Below, piece by piece: positions 43,961-53,105 of a stretch of 64,000 bases of DNA. Made by a program: the position numbers and the translations under genes. This DNA is from Neobacillus ginsengisoli (GTDB taxonomy: Bacteria > Bacillota > Bacilli > Bacillales_B > DSM-18226): assembly GCF_030813055.1 (NCBI RefSeq), contig NZ_JAUSTW010000005.1, forward strand, positions 1 through 64,000. The letters run 5' to 3'. The stretch's first letter is position 1; every line of letters begins with the position of its first letter. The notes under the pieces were generated by a model. That model saw only the letters and a program-made list of their open reading frames with translations. It was not told where the DNA came from and did not search any database.

Positions 43961-44863
43961 ATGAAAAAGGCAATTGGCATTGATATTGGCGGGACGAAAA
44001 TTGCGGCAGCCATCATTTCAGAAACAGGAGAATTGTTGAATCGGAAGGAGATAAAAAGTGATCCATCGGACAGAGAAAAGATGTTTGCCAGAGTAGTAAA
44101 AGCTGTCGAGCAAGTTCTTAAGGGTTCCTCTTATAAGGTTGAGGACATGGATGGTATTGGTGTCGGTGTACCGGGCAGGGTGGATCGTGAACAAGGGATT
44201 GCGGTTTTTCAAAATAACTTACCATGGGCTCAGTTTCCCCTTATTGACCGTTTACGGGAGCAATTTGGGCCCCAGCGGATTACGATCGACAATGATGTAT
44301 ACATGGCGGCTTTCGCTGAGTGGAACGCAGCCAAGGCAAAGAACGACGAGACATTTGTCTATGTGACGATTAGCACGGGTATTTCCTGTTCCATTATTCA
44401 TAATGGTTCACTTTTTCGGGGAGCTGGATTTTCCGGGGAGCTCGGCTTGCTTCCAGTCTTTTCAAAGGCAGCCAAGAAATTAGAGCGACTGGAACAAGCA
44501 TCTGCAGGACCTGCGATTGAAAAATTAGCACAAAAGGAATTCCAGATGGTGAGTCTGTCAACAAGGGATGTTTTTAAGCGTTATAAAGAAGGAGCCATAG
44601 AGTATAAACCTATCATCAATGATGTGACAGACAATTGGGCACAAGGACTCTATTCAATCTCCTGCTTACTGGACCCGCATAAAGTGGTTTTCGGTGGAAG
44701 TGTCATCGCTAACAACCCCTTTTTGCTTGAAATTATAAAAGAAAAACTGAAAATGTACCAAATCCCTGAGCAACAGCATCTTCTAAGCAATATGTCGATT
44801 AGTAATATGAAGGAAAATAACGGCGTCGTTGGTGCCGGATTACGGGTATTTGACGGGAACTAA
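43961..44863 (+). CDS. ROK-family sugar kinase, atypical metal site
   Basis: 300 residues from ATG 43961. ATP motif AIGIDIGGTKIAAAIIS at the N-terminus, catalytic Asp in ITIDNDVYMAAFAEW, and the ROK loop GAGFSGELGLL. The usual ExGH of this loop reads ELGL and the zinc ligand motif CxCGxxGC of most ROK kinases is absent, so this belongs to the subgroup without the zinc site or has lost it. In context it should phosphorylate the imported amino sugar (GalNAc or GlcNAc) at C6. Tightly followed by the AgaS gene (20 bases). Confidence 0.85.
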   Translation: MKKAIGIDIGGTKIAAAIISETGELLNRKEIKSDPSDREKMFARVVKAVEQVLKGSSYKVEDMDGIGVGVPGRVDREQGIAVFQNNLPWAQFPLIDRLREQFGPQRITIDNDVYMAAFAEWNAAKAKNDETFVYVTISTGISCSIIHNGSLFRGAGFSGELGLLPVFSKAAKKLERLEQASAGPAIEKLAQKEFQMVSLSTRDVFKRYKEGAIEYKPIINDVTDNWAQGLYSISCLLDPHKVVFGGSVIANNPFLLEIIKEKLKMYQIPEQQHLLSNMSISNMKENNGVVGAGLRVFDGN

Positions 44864-44883
44864 ATTATAGAGGAGTGTCATAT

Positions 44884-46050
44884 ATGTTTACATTAAGTCA
44901 TGAAAAATTAATGCCCTTAGGGGCCGCGATTACAACAGCCGAAATCAAACAACAGCCTGAATTATGGGGCGAGACATTTGCATTGTATACTGCAAAAATT
45001 CATGAGATTAATGAATTTTTACAAAATATTACAGAAAAGCACAATCGTATCCGGGTTATTTTTACAGGGGCCGGAACCTCCGCTTATGTTGGTGACACTG
45101 TAACCCCATATTTAAAGGGAAAAGTGGATGAGAAACAGTGGGACTTGATGAGTGTTCCAACAACGACAATCTTATCAAATCCGTATCAATTCTTAAAAGC
45201 AGATATCCCAACGTTATTGATTTCATTTGCAAGAAGCGGAAATAGCCCTGAAAGTGTTGCAACTGTCGTGTTAGCGGAACAAGTAGTAAGGAATCTTTAT
45301 CAAATCACCATTACCTGCTCAGAAGATGGAAAATTGGCAAAACGGGCAAAAGGAGATCAAAATAACCTCTTATTATTAATGCCTGAAAAGTCAAATGATC
45401 AAGGGTTTGCCATGACGGGAAGCTACACCAGTATGGCACTAACTACACTGCTCATTTTCGATTCGTTATCAATTGAAGAAAAATTAAACATTGTAGAAAC
45501 AGTTCGCCGCATGGGTCAAAGTGTTATTAAAAGAGAAGCTGATATTGAAAAAATGATTTCTTCCGACTTTGAAAGAATTATCTATCTTGGATCAGGGAGT
45601 TTTGAGGGCCTCGCAAGAGAGGCACAATTAAAAGTATTAGAATTAACTGCCGGTAAGATTGCTACATCCTTTGATTCATCACTCGGATTTCGACATGGTC
45701 CAAAATCATTTGTGAATGAAAATGCAGTCGTGTTTTTGTTTGTTTCCAACCAACCTTACACACGCCAGTACGACCTTGATATGTTAAATGAATTGAGACA
45801 GGATCGAATCGCAAGCTTCATATGTGCAATTGAAGTAGATAGTGATATGAATTATGCCGGCGATACCTTCTTATTCGAAAGTGAAGCAAGCACCGTTCCT
45901 GATGCTTATTTGTCACTTCCGTATGTCATGTTTGCACAAACGATTGCCTTGCTATCATCAATCAAGGTTGGAAATACGCCGGATACTCCTTCACCAAGTG
46001 GAACAGTTAATCGTGTCGTTAAAGGTGTAACAATCCACGAATATAAATAA
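44884..46050 (+). CDS. agaS: AgaS-type SIS-domain amino-sugar-6-phosphate deaminase/isomerase
   Basis: 388 residues from ATG 44884 (AGAGGAGTG upstream). Two SIS domains; first sugar-phosphate loop VIFTGAGTSAYVGD, then SFARSGNSPESVATV, second domain YLGSGSFEGLAREAQLK and SFDSSLGFRHGPKSFV. This is the layout of AgaS/tagatose-6-phosphate ketose-aldose isomerases, which convert galactosamine 6-phosphate to tagatose 6-phosphate with loss of ammonia. GlmS-type glutamine domain is absent. Ends one base before the next reading frame. Confidence 0.88.
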   Translation: MFTLSHEKLMPLGAAITTAEIKQQPELWGETFALYTAKIHEINEFLQNITEKHNRIRVIFTGAGTSAYVGDTVTPYLKGKVDEKQWDLMSVPTTTILSNPYQFLKADIPTLLISFARSGNSPESVATVVLAEQVVRNLYQITITCSEDGKLAKRAKGDQNNLLLLMPEKSNDQGFAMTGSYTSMALTTLLIFDSLSIEEKLNIVETVRRMGQSVIKREADIEKMISSDFERIIYLGSGSFEGLAREAQLKVLELTAGKIATSFDSSLGFRHGPKSFVNENAVVFLFVSNQPYTRQYDLDMLNELRQDRIASFICAIEVDSDMNYAGDTFLFESEASTVPDAYLSLPYVMFAQTIALLSSIKVGNTPDTPSPSGTVNRVVKGVTIHEYK

Positions 46051-46095
46051 ATGAAAGGGAAAGGGGGGATCTCCTTCCTTAACAGAGGTGCAGGT

Positions 46096-47265
46096 ATGGA
46101 ACAATTTGTGTTTGCAGACATGTTTTTTCTTGAGGATGGGGTGGCAGGCCCAGGTTACTTGGAAATTAAAGACGGGAAATTTGGCTCTTTTTACGTCACT
46201 TTGCCCTCCGAATCGGCGGATGTCATCAATCACGCAGGGAAATGGATTGCTCCAGGTTTAGTCGACACGCACATTCATGGCTTTAAAAATCATGACATTA
46301 TGGATATCGACTTTGAGGGATTAAAGGCGATTTCTGAAGGACTGCTATCGTGTGGTGTGACGTCGTTTTTGCCTACCACACTAACTTCTTCGCCAGAGAT
46401 ATTGAATGAAGTAGTGGCAATGATTGGAGAAAACTATACAAAGGTCCAGGGAGCCAAAATTAAAGGTATTTTTTTAGAAGGGCCATTTTTTACGGAGAAA
46501 CACAAAGGGGCTCAAAACATAAAGTATTTTTGTGATCCCTCTATCGAAATGCTAGAGATGTGGCAAACGTTTTCCAACCAATTTATTAAAAAAATTGCAC
46601 TAGCTCCGGAAAGGAAAGGATCAGCAGAATTTATTGAACATGCCGTCAACAATCAAATAACGGTGGCGTTGGCCCATAGTGATGCAACATACGCTGAGGC
46701 AAAATATGCGGTTGAGAAGGGTGCCTCAATTTTTGTCCATACGTTCAACGGTATGAGCGGGCTTCATCATCGTGAGCCGGGAATGGTTGGTGCTGCGATT
46801 AACCTGCCTGATGTGTTTGCAGAAATTATCTGTGACGGACATCATGTTGATCCTGCTGCTGCTAACATTTTAATGAATGCTCGTGGCAGGAAGGAGACGA
46901 TCCTAATAACCGATTGCATGATGGCTGGAGGTATGCCGGATGGACACTATCAACTGGGTGAATTTCTAGTTGATGTAAAAAACGGAGCCGCTCGATTGGA
47001 GAGCGGAAGCTTAGCGGGCAGTATTTTGCAATTAAAAGAGGCTGTAAAAAATACGGTTAATTGGGGAATTGCGACCCCAGAAGAAGCTCTCTATATGGCA
47101 AGTACTGCATCTGCGAAGAGCGTTGGTCTCGATGGGGAATGCGGTATGATTGCGATTGGTTATGATGCTGATTTTATTGTATTGACGCCCGAGCTCAATT
47201 TAACTGCAACGTATCTTGATGGTATTTGCCGGTATCAAGCAAAAGATTCTGTTTGGAAAGAGTGA
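46096..47265 (+). CDS. nagA: N-acetyl-amino-sugar-6-phosphate deacetylase, NagA/AgaA type
   Basis: 389 residues from ATG 46096 (AGAGGTGCAGGT upstream); the longer frame from 46,051 has no initiation site. Amidohydrolase barrel: PGLVDTHIHGFKNHDIMD (metal-binding His pair), GIFLEGPFFTEKHKGAQN (Glu ligand), VALAHSDATYAEA and VHTFNGM (His ligands), and the catalytic Asp in LITDCMMAGG. It removes acetate from GalNAc-6-P or GlcNAc-6-P. In this operon, with LacC and LacD downstream, GalNAc-6-P is the more likely substrate. Confidence 0.9.
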   Translation: MEQFVFADMFFLEDGVAGPGYLEIKDGKFGSFYVTLPSESADVINHAGKWIAPGLVDTHIHGFKNHDIMDIDFEGLKAISEGLLSCGVTSFLPTTLTSSPEILNEVVAMIGENYTKVQGAKIKGIFLEGPFFTEKHKGAQNIKYFCDPSIEMLEMWQTFSNQFIKKIALAPERKGSAEFIEHAVNNQITVALAHSDATYAEAKYAVEKGASIFVHTFNGMSGLHHREPGMVGAAINLPDVFAEIICDGHHVDPAAANILMNARGRKETILITDCMMAGGMPDGHYQLGEFLVDVKNGAARLESGSLAGSILQLKEAVKNTVNWGIATPEEALYMASTASAKSVGLDGECGMIAIGYDADFIVLTPELNLTATYLDGICRYQAKDSVWKE

Positions 47266-47267
47266 GT

Positions 47268-48206
47268 ATGATGATTTTAACTGTCACGATGAATCCATCT
47301 GTTGATATTTCCTATTCAGTTCAAGATTTCAAATTAAATGATGTGAATCGAGTGGAGAAGGCTCGTAAAACCGCTGGCGGAAAAGGATTAAATGTAGCCC
47401 GGGTCATTAAGCTACTGGGCGAAGATGTTCTGGCAACAGGTGTGCTTGGAGGTACTATTGGCGATTATATTACTCAGGAATTAATGAAAAATGAGATTAA
47501 AAATGACTTTTTTAGAATAGATCAAGAATCAAGAAACTGTATCGCAATTCTTCATGATGGCAAGCAAACGGAAATTTTAGAATCCGGGCCCACCATATTG
47601 GTGGAAGAAGGGAAAGTTTTTTTAGAAAAATTTCGGGAACAGCTTGCTGAAGCTTCCCTAGTTACTATCTCGGGAAGTTTACCAAAAGGGCTTGAGTCTG
47701 GATTTTATCGTCAGATGGTCGAAATTGGATGGGAAAACGGAATTCCTGTGATTGTCGATACATCTGGAGAATCATTGCGCCAGGTTCTATTACATGAAGT
47801 AAAACCGTTTGCGATTAAGCCAAATATTGATGAGTTGTCTCATCTTCTTAACATGGAAGTGGATGAAAGTATGAATGGCTTGAAGCAATTGTTAAACAAT
47901 GAGTTATTTCATGGAATTGAATTGATTGTTATTTCGATGGGCGGAGTCGGTGCTTTTGTCAAGCATGAAGAAGATTATTATCGTGTCACTATTCCTGGCA
48001 TCGATGTCGTAAATCCTGTGGGCTCAGGTGACGCAACCGTTGCTGGAATAGCGGTTGCCCTGAAAAGAAAGCAAACCGTTCAGGACATTTTGAAAACAGC
48101 TATGACAACGGGAATGCTTAATACGATGGAAGCAGAAACAGGTTATATTAATCTTGCAAAATTCGATTCACTTTTTGATTTGGTAAAGGTTACGAAAGTA
48201 GATTAA
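47268..48206 (+). CDS. lacC: Tagatose-6-phosphate kinase, PfkB family
   Basis: 312 residues. The ATGATG at 47,268 follows GAAAGAGTG and overlaps the upstream stop region (47,263-47,265), so translation is probably coupled. PfkB signatures are complete: GGKGLNVARVIKLLGEDV near the N-terminus and VNPVGSGDATVAGIAVAL with the catalytic Asp. LacC and 1-phosphofructokinase are close relatives; the following aldolase gene favours tagatose-6-phosphate as substrate, giving tagatose 1,6-bisphosphate. Confidence 0.9.
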   Translation: MMILTVTMNPSVDISYSVQDFKLNDVNRVEKARKTAGGKGLNVARVIKLLGEDVLATGVLGGTIGDYITQELMKNEIKNDFFRIDQESRNCIAILHDGKQTEILESGPTILVEEGKVFLEKFREQLAEASLVTISGSLPKGLESGFYRQMVEIGWENGIPVIVDTSGESLRQVLLHEVKPFAIKPNIDELSHLLNMEVDESMNGLKQLLNNELFHGIELIVISMGGVGAFVKHEEDYYRVTIPGIDVVNPVGSGDATVAGIAVALKRKQTVQDILKTAMTTGMLNTMEAETGYINLAKFDSLFDLVKVTKVD

Positions 48207-48221
48207 TAGAGGTGATTATTG

Positions 48222-49211
48222 ATGTTAAAATTAACAAGAAATAAATTGGCGGCTCTTAAACGGTTATCGGATGAGAATGGAATTATCGGCGCTTTGGCGA
48301 TTGATCAACGCGGTTCATTAAAGAAAATGATTATGGCAGGAAGTTCAAGGTCTGTAGGTGATGAGGGGATTATCCGCTTTAAAGAATTGGTTTCAGAAGA
48401 GCTGACACCATACGCAACATCAATTCTATTAGATCCGGAATATGGTTTGCCTGCATCTAAAGTCCGTGATGCGGATGCAGGATTGTTAGTGGCATATGAA
48501 AAAACCGGCTATGATGCTACGGCGGTGGGCCGTTTGCCTGATTTATTGACAGACTGGTCTGTTAGACGTCTGAAGGAAGCTGGAGCTGATGCGATTAAAT
48601 TTTTACTATACTATGATGTCGATGAAGATAAAAAAATTAATGACTTTAAGCATGTTTATATGGAAAGAGTCGGGGCAGAGTGTGCAGCAGAAGACATTCC
48701 ATTTTTCTTAGAAATTGTTACTTACAATGCTAAGATTGAGAATGTGAAAAGCTTGGAATATGCAAAAATAAAGCCTCATAAGGTCATCGAAGCAATGAGG
48801 GAATTCTCCAAACCGCAGTACAAAGTAGATGTTCTAAAGGTAGAAGTTCCAGTAAATATGAATTTTGTGGAGGGTTACACACAAGGTGAGACCGCCTTTA
48901 GCCAGGAAGAAGCCGCAGCGTATTTTAAAGAACAAAGTGAAGCAACTGATTTGCCATTTATCTTCTTAAGTGCTGGTGTAACTGCGGAATTGTTCCAACA
49001 AACCTTAACATTTGCGAAGAAATCAGGATCCAACTTTAACGGTGTGCTCTGCGGCCGGGCAACATGGAAGAATGGTGTTGCTCCATTTGCGGAAAATGGT
49101 GAACAGGCAGGGCGTGCTTGGTTACAAGATACCGGCAAAAAAAATATCCAAGAACTCAACATTGTCTTAAAGGAGACAGCAAGCTCATGGTTTGACAAGG
49201 TAACTGGGTGA
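48222..49211 (+). CDS. lacD: Tagatose-1,6-bisphosphate aldolase
   Basis: 329 residues from ATG 48222, AGAGGTGATT upstream, 15 bases behind lacC. N-terminal GALAIDQRGSLKKMIM and ILLDPEYGLPASKVRD are hallmarks of LacD, a class I aldolase; the Schiff-base lysine should be the one in KVDVLKVEVPVN. It splits tagatose 1,6-bisphosphate into dihydroxyacetone phosphate and glyceraldehyde 3-phosphate, the latter also the substrate of gapN in this window. Last gene of the operon. Confidence 0.92.
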   Translation: MLKLTRNKLAALKRLSDENGIIGALAIDQRGSLKKMIMAGSSRSVGDEGIIRFKELVSEELTPYATSILLDPEYGLPASKVRDADAGLLVAYEKTGYDATAVGRLPDLLTDWSVRRLKEAGADAIKFLLYYDVDEDKKINDFKHVYMERVGAECAAEDIPFFLEIVTYNAKIENVKSLEYAKIKPHKVIEAMREFSKPQYKVDVLKVEVPVNMNFVEGYTQGETAFSQEEAAAYFKEQSEATDLPFIFLSAGVTAELFQQTLTFAKKSGSNFNGVLCGRATWKNGVAPFAENGEQAGRAWLQDTGKKNIQELNIVLKETASSWFDKVTG

Positions 49212-49468
49212 GCGTAGGGGGAATATGTTTTGCTTTTGTATTTCGGGAATTAAAATTTTAGTAAAATTAGTGAAAGTAAAAGTTAAAAAAGCAGTCAGGA
49301 ATAACTAAGCCGTTTTATTGTGTCAGAAGCATTAAGCCCTAATTATAATAGCCGATATATTAATTTTCCAACACTTTAATTACAGCTTGGCTACTTCCAT
49401 GCTACCAATCTGTTTTTAAAGGTATAGTTTTTAACCCCCTTTTTATATAGATAAAGGCAATCCTGATT
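49212..49468. other. Intergenic behind the operon
   Basis: No gene. The operon terminator is probably the hairpin at 49,469. Confidence 0.4.
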
Positions 49469-49505
49469 TAAGAGGCTGACCCATCAAATTAGGGGCAGCC
49501 TCTTT
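49469..49505. terminator. Intrinsic terminator
   Basis: AAGAGGCTG...CAGCCTCTT, nine-bp stem with T-rich tail; end of the lac/aga operon or of the symporter scrap on the other strand. Confidence 0.6.
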
Positions 49506-49611
49506 ACCTATTGGGAACAAGGAATATTAAAGGATAGGAAAAAGACTAAACAAAGGCAGGATTCGAAACAAACATGAAACTTCTACACTAAAATGGTCTA
49601 GTCAATCTTTG

Positions 49612-49960
49612 TTAAAAAGAGTTTCGATGACCTTGTTTGTCCGTGTCTGTTCCTTTTTGGCAAACACAAGATTGAGGACCATTACAACAATGATGTTTAC
49701 AATTAATCCTAAGAAGCCTTCATAGAATTCAAAGGAATACCTGGTTGAGTAAATAAAGATGATCGTTGCCAATCCTGCTAGAAATCCTATTAATGCTGCT
49801 TCTTTAGAAAAATTTCTCCAATAGAGGCTAAAGACAATAGCCGGGAAAATATCTTTTTAGATCGGTAGGAACTTTTGGGAAGACAGCCGAAATTGAAACA
49901 ATACTCGTACAAATTAACTGACTGGCAAAATAGTTTAATAACAGTTACCGGAGTGGTCAT
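49612..49960 (-). pseudogene. Sodium:solute symporter (SSS family), C-terminal remnant
   Basis: On the minus strand, frames around 49,960-49,612 read VSISAVFPKVPTDLK, FPAIVFSLYWRNFSKEAALI, GFLAGLATII and end VFAKKEQTRTNKVIETLFN. The PAxxxxLYWRxxSKxGAxxG block is typical of the late helices of SSS transporters. A frame break near 49,858 separates the two parts and most of the gene is missing. Confidence 0.7.
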
Positions 49961-50044
49961 CAAAAAAAGCAATCCATAAGAAGTAAAATTATCTGAAAAA
50001 TGCTAAAATTATAATGAACGATTAAACACAGGAAGGTGAATAGG

Positions 50045-50536
50045 ATGGAAAGCTATATCTTCAACCATTTAAGATTTGCTCGGGACAATACGATTGATCA
50101 AGTGGCAGAAGTGAATGATCGGACATCGCATATCATACCAGAAGGATTCAACAACAATATTAAATGGAATCTTGGACATATTTATGTGGTGCAAGAATTC
50201 TTTGCCTTTCGTTCCAATGAAGAAAAAATGAAGATGCCAGATCATTTTATGAAATTATTCAGTCGAGGTACGAAACCAGGAGATTGGGGAGAACAGGTAC
50301 CGTCTATTCCTGAATTAATTCAGTTACTCGAAAATCAATTCAACAGGATTGAAAAAGTATTGGAACCTCGACTAAAAGAAACGGTAGAGCATCCGTTTAC
50401 AACGTCTACAGGCAGTCTTACATTATCCACAGTAGAAGAATTTCTTAGCTTTTGTTTATATCATGAAGGAATGCACGTTGAGGCCATTAAATCAATCAAA
50501 CGAATTATTCAAAAATCGGGCGCGTTTATGAAGTAA
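50045..50536 (+). CDS. DinB-family protein whose 3' end lies in a repeat copy
   Basis: 163 residues from ATG 50045, eight bases behind AGGAAGG. Four-helix DinB-like fold with IKWNLGHIYVVQEFF (first His) and CLYHEGMHVEAIKSIKRII (second pair of His). The last codons, for IQKSGAFMK, are encoded by AAAAATCGGGCGCGTTTATG, i.e. the first arm of the dispersed repeat, so the natural C-terminus has been provided by the repeat. A strong terminator that also belongs to the repeat module follows. Function as for the other DinB genes: unknown, possibly thiol-linked detoxification. Confidence 0.85.
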   Translation: MESYIFNHLRFARDNTIDQVAEVNDRTSHIIPEGFNNNIKWNLGHIYVVQEFFAFRSNEEKMKMPDHFMKLFSRGTKPGDWGEQVPSIPELIQLLENQFNRIEKVLEPRLKETVEHPFTTSTGSLTLSTVEEFLSFCLYHEGMHVEAIKSIKRIIQKSGAFMK

Positions 50537-50608
50537 CAAAAAAGCCTAATTTCTCAATTTTAATGCTGAGGAAATGGGTTTTTTTATATTGGAATTTCCT
50601 TAACGTTG
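50507..50608 (+). repeat. Dispersed repeat with terminator module, overlapping the DinB 3' end
   Basis: AAAAATCGGGCGCGTTTATG, then AGCCTAATTTCTCA...TGAGGAAATGGGTT with T-run, then GGAATTTCCTTAACG; parallels 11,341-11,445 step by step. Confidence 0.7.
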
Positions 50609-50709
50609 TAAATTCGCGTTTTGCTGGTGGTATCCCCTGAAGAAATAAGAGATGGTCGATTACGCACTTTACTATACGAGGAAGATAACATAACAGAATA
50701 AAACGGATA

Positions 50710-50744
50710 AGGAATCCTATCTCTTTTTAAATGATAGGATTCCT
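50710..50744. terminator. Bidirectional terminator
   Basis: AGGAATCCTATC and GATAGGATTCCT, 12-bp stem; lies between DinB and the ger operon (opposite strands). Confidence 0.7.
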
Positions 50745-50798
50745 AATGTCCGCTAATGCTTATTGCGTGATTTGGTTCCATTGCAACACAGACCCCGT

Positions 50799-51899
50799 TT
50801 ATGCATATTTTCTTCGAATCCATCCAACAACCAACAATAGTAAGGGAATCCCAATCATGTTGACGGGAAATACAAATGGAAGCATATAAAACTTGTCAAA
50901 ATACTGGGCAAATATCTGGATATTTTTAATCGATACAGCCATAACAAACGAAATAGGAGCAAGAAGCCAAACTACTTTTCGCCAATCCTTCAGGTGGAAC
51001 CATTGTGCCGTTCCATAACAAGCAAGAAACATATATAACGCCAGCTTAATAAAGATACTAAAAAACCATATAATCACAATCAGAATATCCACATTTTGAA
51101 TGAATTCCATGACGGAAATAACCCGGCTCATATTATAAAACGGAAACAAAAGCCTTGAAGGCAAGACTGGGCCGAATGTGAAAATCACCGCCAATGTTCC
51201 GATCGTTACCATGGAAACGGCCAGTCCTATTCCCCACATCGCCCGCGATGACGCTTGGTCCGGTTTATCCATAAAGAATACGAACATTGTCATCATAACA
51301 GGCTCTCCAAAAAAGGAGGCCATGGGGGGATAGGAACCTTTAAGGATTGGAAGCCATCCAGAATCTTGATAAATGGGAAGCATATAATGCCAATTCATAT
51401 TGCCAAGATTCAAAATGATTAAGATAGTAATCATCAAAAGAATCATTGGACCAACGATTTCACTTAACCGTCCAATGCCTTCGATCCCACCTTGGTACAT
51501 GATAAAAATAAGCAGTAACATAGCGGTAAAGACAATAACCCACAAAGGTGTCTTATGAAACAACGCGGTAATCATGAAATCTCCAAATTCACGGGTGATT
51601 ATCCCAATCGCCGGGTACCATAGAAGTAAATAGAGAATCATCATCAGCTTTCCAAGCCATTTACCGAGAATGGTTTGACTAAATTCAATCATGGTTTGGT
51701 TCGGATAAAGTGAACCGAGTGTGGTTGCCAAAAAAGTAATGGCAACGCCAACAAGCCCTGCAATCACCATTGAGATCCATGCATCTTGTTTTGCAGTACG
51801 AATCGTAGATGATAGGGTCAGAAGAAGTGAATTTCCCACTTCAAATGTGAACATCATCCAAAAGATTTGCGAGCCAGAGATTTTCATTGAATTTCTCAC
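50799..51899 (-). CDS. gerAB: Spore germination permease, GerB (GerAB) type
   Basis: 366 residues. Ten membrane helices and the amino-acid-permease-like start SGSQIFWMMFTFEVGNSLLL followed by KQDAWISMVIAGLVG, the standard beginning of GerAB/GerKB proteins. This subunit carries the germinant-binding pocket. Third gene of the minus-strand ger operon (order A, C, B), 16 bases behind the C gene. Confidence 0.92.
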   Translation of the reverse strand: MRNSMKISGSQIFWMMFTFEVGNSLLLTLSSTIRTAKQDAWISMVIAGLVGVAITFLATTLGSLYPNQTMIEFSQTILGKWLGKLMMILYLLLWYPAIGIITREFGDFMITALFHKTPLWVIVFTAMLLLIFIMYQGGIEGIGRLSEIVGPMILLMITILIILNLGNMNWHYMLPIYQDSGWLPILKGSYPPMASFFGEPVMMTMFVFFMDKPDQASSRAMWGIGLAVSMVTIGTLAVIFTFGPVLPSRLLFPFYNMSRVISVMEFIQNVDILIVIIWFFSIFIKLALYMFLACYGTAQWFHLKDWRKVVWLLAPISFVMAVSIKNIQIFAQYFDKFYMLPFVFPVNMIGIPLLLLVVGWIRRKYA

Positions 51900-51914
51900 A
51901 ATACATATATCTCC

Positions 51915-53105
51915 TTATTTTTTTATTTCATTTTTCTTTATCTGCAACGGTGGTCCGGTCAGACCTACTCGCCGAATGATCAGATTTGAATGGACTGAGA
52001 CCTCTACCTTTTTAAACTGATTGTCCCAATTTTTCTTTAATACCTTCCATTGAGATGGATATTTTTGATGAATTGCTTCACCGAAGCCAAAGATATCGGT
52101 TCTGTATTGTTTTTGAACCTTTTCAATGGTTTGATAAGCTTGTTTTTCAACCCTTTTTTCCAATAGATGTTCTAAAAGAGCAAGATTTTCCGATTGAGTA
52201 AGATCCAAATTCGTATTGTTTTCTCGAATGATTCCCTCACCAGAAAGAACAATGTTACACTTGATGGCGTTCCCTTGAATAATTGGGATGATTTTGCTGT
52301 CAATTTTCGTCATATATAAACTGGCATTTCTATTTCCTTGTGGGACAGTTACCGTAACAGTCTGTTTTCTTAAATGATTGATTATCCAAAGATAGCTTTT
52401 TCCTTCCTCTATATTTAAGAACCCAACCACTTTAAGGTCTTTGTTAAAAATCGCCATATTTACAATTTGAAATCCTTTAATACTCTTTTGATCTTTTTCA
52501 TTAGAACTGTGACTGAGCGCAATAACGGGCAAGGTTGGGGTGATTCCATCACTTGTTGTGGCTATTAGAAAATTTAATAATGATGTATCTCCCATTCCAC
52601 CCATTTGCATATGTTCTTTTAGAGCCCCGAGTGCAGGGATATCTTCTAAAGGGTAGGATGCTTTCAGAAACTGTTTCGCAGTACTCCCCTTCACTATGAG
52701 GGCATCTGCTCGTAACCGAATATCAGGATCACGGCTATAGGTATCTAATACAGGAGCGAGACCGTGTCTAGCCAATTGTTCTCCAATCACAATCACACGC
52801 CGGTGCCCCCGAAAGACTTCTCTTGACAATTTTGACTGCATCATTTGTACTGCTTCAAGTGTGTCCCTTCCAGTTCCCGATTCTATAAAAACCGTTTTTC
52901 CTGCTTCACTTCTTCCACTCTGTCCCATTCCCATTTTTGAAGGGATGATAAATTGAGCGCTGATTTCCACCTTGTTATTCTTCACTTGATCAAGTCCCCA
53001 GCCCAACTCTATAGCTAGATCGTTTAACTCCCTGCGATCCCAGCAGCCCGTCAAGAAAAATAAAGAAAAGACCAGTATAAGACAAAGCGCCTTGTGTTGG
53101 CTCAT
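51915..53105 (-). CDS. gerAC: Spore germination lipoprotein, Ger(x)C family
   Basis: 396 residues from ATG 53105, which overlaps the stop of the A gene (ATGA); the longer frame upstream lies within the A gene. Signal peptide with lipobox CLILVFSLFFLTGCWDRREL (Cys near residue 22), the CWDRRELND start being the family hallmark. The C subunit is anchored at the outer face of the inner spore membrane and is needed for receptor function. Confidence 0.93.
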   Translation of the reverse strand: MSQHKALCLILVFSLFFLTGCWDRRELNDLAIELGWGLDQVKNNKVEISAQFIIPSKMGMGQSGRSEAGKTVFIESGTGRDTLEAVQMMQSKLSREVFRGHRRVIVIGEQLARHGLAPVLDTYSRDPDIRLRADALIVKGSTAKQFLKASYPLEDIPALGALKEHMQMGGMGDTSLLNFLIATTSDGITPTLPVIALSHSSNEKDQKSIKGFQIVNMAIFNKDLKVVGFLNIEEGKSYLWIINHLRKQTVTVTVPQGNRNASLYMTKIDSKIIPIIQGNAIKCNIVLSGEGIIRENNTNLDLTQSENLALLEHLLEKRVEKQAYQTIEKVQKQYRTDIFGFGEAIHQKYPSQWKVLKKNWDNQFKKVEVSVHSNLIIRRVGLTGPPLQIKKNEIKK

